From: Flabesymbios commensalis
Lineage: Eukaryota; Annelida; Polychaeta; Terebellida; Flabelligeridae
Assembly (NCBI GenBank): GCA_964017125.1
Contig: OZ024908.1
Span: forward strand, 63,625,965-63,689,964
DNA length: 64,000 nt
Direction: 5' to 3'
The position numbers and the translations under genes were made by a program. Below are positions 47,104 through 57,012 of this stretch, piece by piece. The notes under the pieces were generated by a model. The model was not told where the DNA came from, ran no database searches, and saw nothing but the letters and a program-made list of their open reading frames with translations. How positions within the stretch are numbered: position 1 is the stretch's first letter; the number at the start of each line of letters is the position of its first letter.

Positions 47104-48629
47104 TACAGTCTAACCTCGCTATAACGAAGTACCAGGGACCTGAACAAATACTTTGTAATATCCGAAATTCGCTTTAAGCGTGATCCTCCCAACCCCTCCC
47201 CATCTAAGATCGGTCTGAGCATTCCACGGTATTGATAATGCATCCATAGCCTAGTTATGTTATGTAGAGAGATATAGGCTGTATATTTGTGTACATACGA
47301 TTCGTGTCAATCTGTATGAATTAAATTTAGTACAATGTGAATATAAATATAACTAATCATGGTAATATAAAAAATAAGGTCTTATTAATAACTCAACGAC
47401 ACGAAAAAAAATAATACCATGAAACACTAACATAGTGTATGTAGTAATAATAATACACTTAAAATGGTACCAAAGAACATTCATGTGGACTTTGCGAAGC
47501 TAACTTTAAATTAAAATGTATCACTATTACTATACCAGCAAGAATAGCTCCTTGTGCTTATTAAAGTCTGTGACGTAACAGTCATCGCCGTTAGCGTTGT
47601 GGTCAAAGCGTAATGGTACACGTGTTTATGTGAGGGTTCCGACTACCATCGCTAATTAACTCTTTGAATAATAAAATGTTGCTATACTTGAGGTAAACCC
47701 AAATGGACGAATTATGAAACCAAAATGTTTATAAAATATAGCAGCAATAAGATAAGTTTCAGGGTTTGTGCGAGACTGGAATGCAAGCTAGTTTATATTG
47801 CTCAATTGTCACTGTGGGTACATTTACATGTACGTGACGTTTCCAGCTGTAATTTGTGTTTAGGTGTATGCATCGCGAGCTTGATTCATTTTTTTATCTC
47901 AATATTCTTTTTTTTAATATATTTTTTCTTAGCTGCAAAATGTGTAGCAATTATTATACAGTAAGCCTAAACTTAATTCATTTCGTTCATGGAAAGTAAA
48001 TATTGAATGCGACCAGCGGGACTGAAAACGTCATTTACATAGACCTACTCAACGCCTTTTTTACACTAAAACAAACACGATCATCATTGAATAGGGGCCT
48101 ACGTGTGTAAAGTGCTTATTGCATTCAATACCTAATAAAATACTAAATTATCAATAATTCAGTGAAAAAGTCCGTAAATGACTGATTTTAACTGTGGAAA
48201 AAATCACGATTGAAGATAATGTTGTTCAGACTGGAACAGCGTTGGCTCAATGTTGTGGCACCGGCCACATATGCCAGCTAGTTGTGCTAATCATTGATGC
48301 GAAACACATTGACACATTGTTGTGCTAACAATACTGACGGACATATATCATCGGCATGTGAAATCTTAATACATTTTGATATTCACTAAGTGAAATTATT
48401 TTCCGGCTGCATTTTTTTAATTCGTAATATAAGGATAAAATGTGATTTTAGGGATCAAAAAGTGGCTCGTAATGAACGAGTTTCGAGGTAAACGACTTCG
48501 CAATACGCACAATATATATACATGTATGTAATCCTATTACTGTATGAGGAACGATCCGTTCCAGAGAGATACTTCGTTATACCCAGAAATTCGCTTTAAG
48601 CGTGTTCGTTATAGAGAGGCTCGACTGTA
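47104..48629. mobile_element. 1.5-kb non-autonomous pogo/mariner-like element
   Basis: TACAGTCTAACCTCGCTATA with ACGAAGTACC at the left; on the minus strand TACAGTCGAGCCTCTCTATA with ACGAACACGC at the right. TA at both tips. Both ends carry AAATTCGCTTTAAGCGTG. No transposase frame, so it depends on another copy. Confidence 0.82.
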
Positions 48630-48639
48630 TTCCAGATTG

Positions 48640-49430
48640 CATTGTGCTTCATCCTAGCTTCCTCATCTCATTCTGATTCAGCCTTGTGGCTCGCTCTGAT
48701 CGGCCAAGTGGTAGACGGGAGGGGCGTGCTTGTTGTATGGTATGCCTATTACACCAGTCATTGTGGGAACTGCCTTTTCCTAAATTTGTCTTCGAACTAG
48801 ACTATTTAACATAGCATAATAAAAGTAACGTTAAAGACATTGTCATTGATCATTGCACTTTATATGCAGCAATAGGCCTGTAGAAGACGCATCATAGCAC
48901 ATAGCTAAGTTTTCAGTCATCGATCAAGCACGAGGCCGTCACGCTGGGGCTACATAGCACATAGATTATTGAGCATAGCGTAACGAAAACTTACTATATT
49001 GCTATATTGAACGATGCACTTTAGAATGTAGACACATAGACGAACCAACATAGCATAATGAATATTGAATATGGCATCATAGCATAATACACTTTGAAAT
49101 GTGTCACTCGGTAGATAAAATATTAAACATAGCATAATGAAACTATCAACATAGAACAATGCACGAATTCAAATAGATTTGTTGTTCCCCCTATAAAAAC
49201 TAAGACTGGGTAAGGTTCCAATACAAAATGCCGAAACCATTTTAACATTTCGAAAATTACATGAATCTCACTTTTTTTTATGTGACTTCCATACCATCCT
49301 AGATCCTCAGCAGCCCGGCTCCCTGTGGACCTTCTTTGGCAGCGATTATCATGATTATGACAATATGATCACGCTAAGGATATGTGCGCCTCTGGGATCG
49401 GTCCGCTGAGGAGATAGGCCTAGGCGCTAC
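48640..49430. other. intergenic DNA with AACATAGCATAATGAA-type motif
   Basis: ACATAGCATAATGAA and close variants recur at 48810, 48970, 49050, 49080 and 49130, giving a loose array. No gene recognised. Confidence 0.45.
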
Positions 49431-49439
49431 ATAAATTTC

Positions 49440-49440
<1 letters not shown>

Positions 49441-49470
<30 letters not shown>

Positions 49471-49471
49471 A

Positions 49472-49560
<89 letters not shown>

Positions 49561-49582
49561 GTGAGTGATTGAGTGATTGATT
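49441..49582. repeat. (TTGA)n microsatellite, about 140 bp
   Basis: TTGATTGA repeated with few variants. The SINQ-repeat frames on the minus strand are artefacts. Confidence 0.98.
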
Positions 49583-49707
49583 AAAGTTAAAGAATGATTC
49601 AACTGCAAGACGCGCATGCCTGGGACGGTCAAGTGTAGGCCAACAATAGCCTATTGAGTACAGATTGACGGCATTAATATAGCCACTGAACTGATTACAA
49701 GATACCA

Positions 49708-49932
49708 CTTAAACGGGACATTGAACCAATGCTGTTTTAATGCTGTGCCAACGTCTGCGACGCTGGCCCAACATTGAACCAACATTGAATAAATGTACAA
49801 TGTTTGAGAGAAAGTCCGCCTGCCCAGCAAACACAAGACATTTGTATAACATTTATACAACGTCGGTCCAACGTCTTCGACGTTGGTCCAACATTGCATA
49901 AAGTCATACAAATATTTTGTGTTTACTGGGCA
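49708..49932. repeat. two adjacent CCCAGCAAACAC MITEs (family G, two subtypes)
   Basis: 49708-49805 is the GACATTGAACCAATG subtype; 49822-49932 is the ACAAGACATTTGTATAACAT subtype with clean CCCAGCAAACAC...GTGTTTACTGGG ends. They sit 17 bases apart. Confidence 0.82.
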
Positions 49933-50260
49933 TGTCAATACAAGCTTGGGTCAAGCAGTTTCAACATCCCCGCAGTAATACAGTCAGTTTGTTTGCAAGC
50001 AAGCGACCAAGTAGGGGTAAGGGCCAAGATCTTTGAATTATAAACTCATAGATGTCGCTCAAGTATATATGAACTTGCTGTGATTTGAGAACTTGCTCTT
50101 AATGAGGCTTTAGGTATGAAACGCATATTTAGTATTATTATGGAATAGGGACTTGGCCTACCCGCGGGCACTATTGCCTTCTGGGGGACCCTTGTCCCGT
50201 GAATTTTAACAGTTGACTACACCTAATTTGGTACCGGTCATATTACACATCCTTATCCCA

Positions 50261-51447
50261 TAGGGGAGACTGGGGCCTATTGGAGCACTTTCTACGTTTT
50301 ATAAAATAACTTGCTAAGGTCAATAACAAATACTCACAACCTCGAGGGATGTAAACTAACGTATTTTATTCCACTAATAAATATGAGCCAAGGGTATTAT
50401 CGTTGCACAGTCATCAGCCATATTGTGACCTCTGGCAAAGGGTCCCAATGTTCCTCGTCACAGGGACCTGTAGTGGTCTGTCCAGTAGCCTACACCATGC
50501 TCTGTATATAAGTCTATACTGACAACAACATCAATACAGACTGTATTGTAATGTCTGTAATGTCTGTATTCATGTTGTTGTCAGTATGGACTTGCATACA
50601 GAACATTCCGTGGTGTACAGGACAGACCGGGAGGAGGCCCTGGGGTAGGTCTAGTGGTTAGCACCGCTGCCTTTCACGCTAGAGTTCGAGGTTCGTTTCC
50701 CGGTCTCTGCGGTTTGGAAGAAACAAAAATGTTTCTTCAACATCTACTCGCAAAACTAAGTATTGTGGGGAGCCTCTGTGACTGAGAGCTAGTGTGCTCG
50801 GCCTCAGACCTGCAGGGGTTGTATTTCGAATCCTGTGTCTGGAGGGCAGTGTCATCTCACTCATCTCACCATCCTCAGGAGGTTCTCCTGGCCCAATTTA
50901 GCATGTACATGTATATGTGCACAAAAGCGGTCTAAAGCCCGATTCATTTCATTTCATTTACTGGACAGACCACTACAGGTACCTGTGATTTTTCTTCCAA
51001 TTACTATCATCATTTTTTTTCCTTTTTATATTACAAACTGCACAGAAAAAAATATTTTGGTCGTGACTAGGCCAATATATTACCATGTGATGCCTTGCTA
51101 TCAGCTATCGTAGGCCTACTTGTATCTTACTGTCAAACGCTTCCAATGAAAGGAAAATCTAGTCATGCTGCAAAAGTTAGCTAACATCAGTCTATGAATG
51201 TTATGTTATCAGGTGGTTTGCAATAACTGGTAAAACGTGACTCTCATGTGTCAAAAATGAGTTAATATGTGCATACCTGACAGTGATGTCCAGACTTATT
51301 TATGTTTGTGGTGAAGCAGAGTGGGTATGTCCCAGGGATATGTCCCAACTATCCAGAAATGAGGTCACGAGAAGCTCCCCTGCAGGGGATTCCTCGCAAT
51401 AGGCGGTGTACCAATGTAGGCTACCTAATACTCCTGTCTCCCCTGTA
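50261..51447. mobile_element. 1.2-kb DNA transposon (same family as 37025-37978) with inverted repeat and SINE
   Basis: TAGGGGAGACTGGGGCCTAT at the left; TACAGGGGAGACAGGAG on the minus strand at the right. Inside, a long inverted repeat (50460-50540 against 50559-50631 plus 50956-50985) is interrupted by a SINE. Confidence 0.75.
50617..50969 (+). mobile_element. bipartite tRNA-SINE, full length
   Basis: The first unit has TAGTGGTTAGCACCGCTGCC and GTTCGAGGTTCGTTTCCC, resembling tRNA A and B boxes. The second has GAGCCTCTGTGACTGAGAGC and GTATTTCGAATCC, resembling a class-II tRNA (Ser/Leu type). The tail is GGAGGTTCTCCTGGCCC, TCTAAAGCCCGATTCATTTC with ATTTC repeats. GGACAGACC flanks both ends. 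Neither unit folds as a functional tRNA gene. Confidence 0.85.
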
Positions 51448-51449
51448 TA

Positions 51450-52140
51450 TCCTATATTTTATCAATTGGATTTCAGCAAGCACTGACTGACCTGAAGATG
51501 TGCCACACGTGTTCGCTGTGCACAGGTGCAAGCAATTGGGGCCCGACATGAATTATTCATGGGATTGAACATGTCCCGGAAAAAAGTTTGTCTGCGACAT
51601 TTTAGGAAAACAATTGCTTGCTTTGGATCCAGAAGAACAAAAAGTTGTTTTTGTAGGGAAAGAAAAAAATTTGGTTAGGAAGAAGCCCCCCTACCCCCTG
51701 GTAATAAAAGATCCGCCCCTTAGTTAGATTGCATGAGATTACCTTGGACTATAAAATTAGGCCTATCGATCAATGATATATATATAGTAACGGTATTAGA
51801 CAAGTTGATCACGTAAACATGGTAAACTAAAGTGATAATATCAGAATGATGGCTACACGCGTGATTCACAACAAAGTATGCCAAGACATATAGTGGGGTG
51901 TAAACTGACTGTAGGCCTACCTGAGGCCCAAGTAAACAAGGTGCTTGAACCTACCTTCTGGCCAGAAGATAATGATAGCTAATTATGGAGTGTCGTAGAT
52001 GGGAACTGCCACATTGATAAAAATAAGTTTAAATCAAGCAGGACATGGGGCACTTCAACGATCAGCGGTGAAAAACTAACAATTTTTTGTCATGACATAT
52101 GGATATGATTTAAATATAATAGATCTCCATGAAATATATA
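51450..52140. other. intergenic DNA, nothing recognised
   Basis: Only a loose inverted pair around 51528-51630 (CAAGCAATTG and CAATTGCTTG) and GCCCCCCTACCCCCTGG/GATCCGCCCCTTA, a possible element end at 51725. Confidence 0.35.
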
Positions 52141-52149
52141 AAGGACCAA

Positions 52150-53330
52150 AATAAACATATCAAAATACGTTGGGTCATCAGTCTTATATTGATCATTGTG
52201 TCATATCTAACAGTCTTGTGTCAGCTGTAGCTAGATGTGATGTTTTAGAAGAAAATGAGAAAAACACATTAGACCACTTGCCCACTCGAACAAATAGAGA
52301 TATCATGCCACCCGAAAATAAATAATAACACGAGCGAGGCATCAAAAGTAAAATGGTATTGTTTTACACAGGATCAAATCACAAACCTTTACACAAATCC
52401 AATGGAGGTCAAAGTTCAACAATACATACGTAACAACGCTGTTTTCTTACACAATATAGAACAATGGTCAAATAAAGACATAGATACTTGTTGTGAAACA
52501 GTAATTAGGTTAATTAATGATAGTAACGATAAACCATCTAGGCACTCTTGTAAAAGGGGTACTAAACCATACTGGTCAAAGAAACTTAATCACAATGCAC
52601 AAAATAAAAAAAGAGCATGGCAGGAAAGGGTATCAGCTGAAAAACCGCGTGATTTAAGTGAAGTAACATGGTTAACTTATAAAGAAAGTAAGTGCGTAGG
52701 CCTACTGCGTAAAGCCCAGAGACATGCTCAGTTTATGTACGAGTGTAAATATAGATAAAAATAGAAAAAAGTGAAAATATAGACAGTAAACTATTTTGGC
52801 ATTTGATTAATAAACGAATAAAACCCAGGAATATAAATAGTAACCCACTAAAACACGACAATGGCGAATACATTTCTGATCCCACGGAAATTGTAAAATG
52901 TTGGAAAAATCAATTTAATGATATTTACACACCTAGTAAATGAATTAAATCGGGCTTTAGGTCAACCTTTGTGCACATATAGGCTAAACTGGGCCAGGAG
53001 AACCTCCTGAGGATGATTGAGATGACATTGTCCTCCAGACACAGGATTCGAAATCCGAGCCCAGACGGTCTGAGGCCGAGCAGGCTACCTCTCGGTCACG
53101 GAGGCTCCCCACAATACTGACTTTCACACATTTTTTGTTTCTTTCAAACCGCCGAGACCGTGAACCGAATCCCGAACTATGGCGTGAAAGGCAGCGGTGC
53201 TAACCACTACCCCAGGGCCCCCGCCCTTTCACATGTTTCACACCTAGTATTGCTGGTGATGATCTCGATTTTTCCGAAGTAGTTAACAGTACAGTAAAAG
53301 AAGCTTGTGCGCCTTATTTCTTCTAAAGAC
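52150..53330 (+). mobile_element. LINE ORF2 fragment (endonuclease end to RT start), interrupted by a SINE
   Basis: It reads SYIDHCVISNSLVSAVARCD, then ENEKNTLDHLP (the SDHLP-like end of an AP endonuclease), then a linker with KRGTKPYWSKKLNHNAQNKK, then DSKLFWHLINKRIKPRNINS and IVKCWKNQFNDIYTP, which precede RT in LINEs of the Jockey/CR1/I groups. At 52939-53238 a SINE is inserted; the LINE resumes with AGDDLDFSEVVNSTVKEAC. It has a stop and at least one frame change, so it is dead. No RT core is seen. Confidence 0.82.
52928..53249 (-). mobile_element. bipartite tRNA-SINE inserted in a LINE, 11-bp target duplication
   Basis: CACACCTAGTA is present at 52928-52938 and 53239-53249. The SINE between is reversed, from GGGGTAGTGGTTAGCACCGC (head) to TAAAGCCCGATTTAATTCAT (tail), about 300 bp. 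Confidence 0.92.
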
Positions 53331-53339
53331 GTTATTCAT

Positions 53340-54540
53340 ATTTGTGAATATATGAGTGAATGGATTGAGATATGAGGAAATTGTAAATTTATTCATTTTA
53401 TGAATTCAGGCAATTAGAAGTGACAGTATATAATAAAATGTAAACGTTTGTTTTTCTTATCATAATAAAATATAATTATTTAACATGAGATATACTATTT
53501 TTGTCAATAGTATGTATTTAATTTCGCTCTAAATATGATTTGTATTATACAATACCTGGTGTTGATGTTTAAATTGTTCATTATGTTAGTGTTGAATGGT
53601 AAACTGTTGTACCTGTTTTTTGAATGCATGCTCTCCAAAGTGGAGGTAAATATATACATACATACAAATGCATAGGCCTATATAATCCATACATATAATT
53701 TAATGGCTTAAAGGTTAAGTGATTTAAGTCCCTATTTTTCCATGGAAGGCTTTGAAACAAAAAACAATTAAAAAATTATCTATTTTGTTTTTAATTCAAC
53801 GTTGTTAAGTCAATGATGTTTTTTTTATTTTTCATTCATATTGGCAAGTATATAGTTATTACTGTCGTAAAATCCATGTTCTGCAATATGTTATTTCATA
53901 AACAAACTTTTGAAATTGATAAATATCAGTTTCTTCATCAAAGTCACAAGCTAGCATAAAAACTGGCTGGTGTTTCGTCATCTTGCTCCAGTAAAAATCT
54001 GGTAATGATTGGCATAACATAGACAGATACATATAACGGTGCTATATAACATTTCAGCTGCGACTTCCCGTGTCGCTCAAAGTTAAACAGATCTTAGTCC
54101 CTATATAAACGGAAGAACTTAGATCACTACTGTTTACTGTACTAAATATTTTATCATACTATTTCCTATAATATTACATTTAACTTTGCCAAAATGACAA
54201 ACAGAAAAAATGAATTTTGTATTGGATCACTTTATCTCTGAGCCATTGAATTATCTATATGTATTTTATTTATATTACTAAATATAATTATTTTAAATTG
54301 CTAGAAATTTATGCATTGATGATATTTGTTATATATAATTGTATGTAGGCCTAGAAATACATTTTATCATATATTTTAAGGAGATATAGATATGAATAGA
54401 TGATCTATTTATTATACACTGTATATGTTGGTATGTATATAATATGTATGAGAGAGAGGAAGAGAGATTTATTAATTTATGTGATATTTATATTTCTTGT
54501 ATGGTCTTTTGGACAATTAGTTTTATTTTGTCGCTAATAT
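53340..54540. other. AT-rich intergenic DNA, nothing recognised
   Basis: Strongly AT-rich, no hairpins or known ends seen, no credible coding frame. Confidence 0.4.
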
Positions 54541-54545
54541 TTACA

Positions 54546-55050
54546 ATGATGGTTTCATGTTGGGCCACCGTCTACGACGCTGGCCCAACATGAAACCATC
54601 ATTATTGTGTATCGTGACTAAATTATTTCTTGTCGTCGCCATCATGGATAACAACCACAATAAATATGTGGAAATATTGAAAGATAACTAACCAGGGGAA
54701 TTTTCAGTGTTTTATACCCTGGTGACCGCGATTTGGCGGTCCGTGATTTTGATTGTATGTCACTATTGATCATGTTATGCTACGACATTGGACTAACGTT
54801 AAACCAACGTTGATTCAACGTATTTTACATGCTGGGAAGGTTTCCCGTCTCGTTCAGTTTCACTTGTTAAGTGAGAGTGCAGAGGATTTTAATCAAATGT
54901 GTCACCACAGAGTGCCGGTGGTCAATAAACGAAACGATCCTTCGCAGGTCTTACCCAGCAAACATAAGACGTTGGCCCAACATTGGCTTACTGTTCGCCC
55001 ACCGTCTACGACGTTGGCCCAGCAGTAAAAAACGTTGGGCCAACGTCTAA
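54546..55050. repeat. cluster of three partial CCCAGCAAACAC MITEs (family G)
   Basis: 54546-54615 (GATGGTTTCATGTTGGGCCA and its complement), 54780-54840 (CGACATTGGACTAACGTTAA to ATTTTACATGCTGGGA) and 54955-55050 (CCCAGCAAACATAAGACGTT). 55060-56100 otherwise holds nothing recognised but a G run at 55890. Confidence 0.7.
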
Positions 55051-55986
55051 TCAAAAACCCATATTCGTAATGAAACGATGATAAATCACTTGCAAAAAAT
55101 ACTTAACTGTTTTTATTTCAAAGAACTATACATGTACAGTGTGGCATGGTGTGAGTAATTACTGGCACCTGATAAATTTAACATTTTGACACATATATTT
55201 AAAAAGCTGGGCAAACAAATGAACATGTTCTGGGAGTAAATCCATACTGTTATTATCATGAAAATAATAATTATTTTTATATCGGTAAATGAGGATGTTC
55301 TTAGGCTAAGCAATATTTAGAGCATATGTATATATATTATATTTTGAAAATAAAAAAAGGGAAAAACGAGTCCAAGTCACATCACTTAGTGTATCACTTA
55401 GCCTCGTTTTTTCCCCACTGATCCCTTCAATTATAGACAGTAAAACAATTTATTCACTTCTGAGATAGGAAAGCAACATGTTCATGATGTTGTTACTATA
55501 TTCCGATCATTTGACGTTGGGATGGCTAATGCAATTATCATCTTATAATTAACGAAAAATATTTCTATTGGCAGCAAAAATTATTATCAATTACAGACAG
55601 TGAAACAATGTTATTCAATTCTGCTCATATTCAATTTATTCACCTCTGAGATTGAACAGAAAAGTAACATTATATAAAACCATAGGATAACATTTAATTC
55701 ACGTTTCTTTTCCTTTGATTTTGTGCTCCTAAAAATAAATGACCAACAGTAAATATCATTATTCAGTGCACGCCAGAATGACGGTGATAATTGTTTTCCT
55801 TTTCTTTTGTGTGTGGCACCGGCATATGAAAAAATTGAGCTGCGGTGCAGTCATGCACATATTACTATATGTGGCTTCCTGAGATTCATGGGGGGGGGGG
55901 GGATTTAACTTAGAATTGATACATATAAAATACAAGATATCTTGCCTGCCTTAGTATCACAGTGATGCTCTGCGTTAATACCGCTT

Positions 55987-55992
55987 GGTATA
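55987..55992 (-). other. candidate polyadenylation signal for the ITPR-like gene
   Basis: AATAAA read on the minus strand, about 280 bases after the stop of the duplicated terminal exon and about 715 after the main stop. Supported by position only. Confidence 0.25.
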
Positions 55993-56184
55993 AAAAGTAA
56001 CGTTTATTTACTATTTGGTCACTCGGATTTGTTATGCACAGTGACAAAGCAGTGTTTATCACAAGAGTTGCGCACGTGCAACAACTACATGACTGACTAT
56101 TCAGAAAATGGCGCATGAATTATAAAATGCTCTGGATGAACTGGTAGCACCATGGCGTCTGTATCGCTGCTTTTGGGAAGCTAT

Positions 56185-56378
56185 TCTTGTTGCGAATCTG
56201 CTGCTGTTCAGTCTGGTCTGCTGACCAGATTGAACAACAGCAGACTCCAACAATAACTGCAAACGATACTGATCAGGAGTTGATTTGCAACATTCGGGAA
56301 CTGCAGGCTGGACTGAAAAGCCGCAGATTCGAAACGAGAACTGCAAACCAGACAGACTGAACAGAAGCAGATTCACAA
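56185..56378. repeat. inverted repeats in the tail of the duplicated terminal exon
   Basis: CGAATCTGCTGCTGTTCAGT at 56194 is the near complement of ACTGAACAGAAGCAGATTC at 56357. A tighter hairpin CTGCTGTTCAGTCTGGTC/GACCAGATTGAACAACAGCAG is at 56202-56243. Confidence 0.7.
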
Positions 56379-56590
56379 GAAGGCAGAAGGGGCCTCTCAG
56401 CTGCAAGGTGATAGGAGCAGGTGATGCTGGTCCGGAACCACTTGTACATTTGAATAAAGACGGCAGGAAAAGTGTAGCTGAGCTTGAACTGTTGAAGGCA
56501 ATAGCTACTCGCTTTACGCATCGCGTCTGCCAACTGTTGAACTCGCTTATCTTGTTTGGATCGTTCCGTTTTAATCACCTCCGCTGACGC
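56273..56590 (-). CDS. diverged tandem copy of the ITPR-like last exon (alternative or decaying terminal exon)
   Basis: It starts 422 bases downstream of the last exon. Its acceptor TATTTCACAG resembles the first copy's TATTTGACAG and enters in the same phase. It reads ASAEVIKTERSKQDKRVQQL, then ADAMRKASSYC. VIKTER.KQDK and AD.MRKAS are shared; nucleotide similarity continues into the CTTTTCCTG region and then fades. The frame stays open to a stop at 56273, but the second half does not resemble the Ser/Pro tail and is rich in small inverted repeats. It could be a true alternative C-terminus or a dying duplicate. Confidence 0.55.
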   Translation of the reverse strand, partial: ASAEVIKTERSKQDKRVQQLADAMRKASSYCLQQFKLSYTFPAVFIQMYKWFRTSITCSYHLAAERPLLPSCESASVQSVWFAVLVSNLRLFSPACSSRMLQINS

Positions 56591-56706
56591 CTGTGAAATA
56601 CAGTTTACAATTTAGGCTAACAGAGCAGCAGCTAATACGCAGCAAAAGCTCTTTCCCAAAAGCAGCCCAGCGGGTGCCATGGGTATCACAGTGGTTAGAG
56701 AGATCA

Positions 56707-57012
56707 CTAGGCGTCAGATTCATCTTTAGGCGTGGAGGAGCGCGGCTTAGTGTCACCGTCTTTTCCCTCAGAGCTCACCGTCGCCTCGTCCTCGTCCTTC
56801 TCAGAAATACTGTCTTGTATATTTGGTGGGACTCTGAGCTGTATGCTGACAGGAGGGGGTCGTGGACTGCTTGTGCCTGTGAATCCAGACAGCAGGAAAG
56901 GTGTGGGTGAGCCACGGGACGGAGTCTTGAAGGCGATCCTGCTCGCTTTACGCATCCCGTCTGCCCACTTATCTTGTTTGGCTCTTTCTGTTTTGATCAC
57001 TTTCACAGACAC
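56707..57012 (-). CDS. ITPR-like: ITPR-like last coding exon (basic then Ser/Pro/acidic tail)
   Basis: The acceptor is TATTTGACAG, phase 0. It reads VSVKVIKTERAKQDKWADGM, then a Ser/Pro-rich stretch with SSPRPPPVS and a Glu/Asp/Lys-rich end ESDA and stop. The tail has no clear family counterpart and is probably disordered. Placement as the last exon rests on phase, splice site and order. Confidence 0.8.
   Translation of the reverse strand: MSVKVIKTERAKQDKWADGMRKASRIAFKTPSRGSPTPFLLSGFTGTSSPRPPPVSIQLRVPPNIQDSISEKDEDEATVSSEGKDGDTKPRSSTPKDESDA

Noticed and set aside
49438-49708. SINQ-repeat reading frames
   Set aside because: Artefact of a TTGA microsatellite.
50645-50710. Functional tRNA gene
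   Set aside because: A and B boxes are present, but no acceptor stem closes and the unit is part of a repeated SINE.
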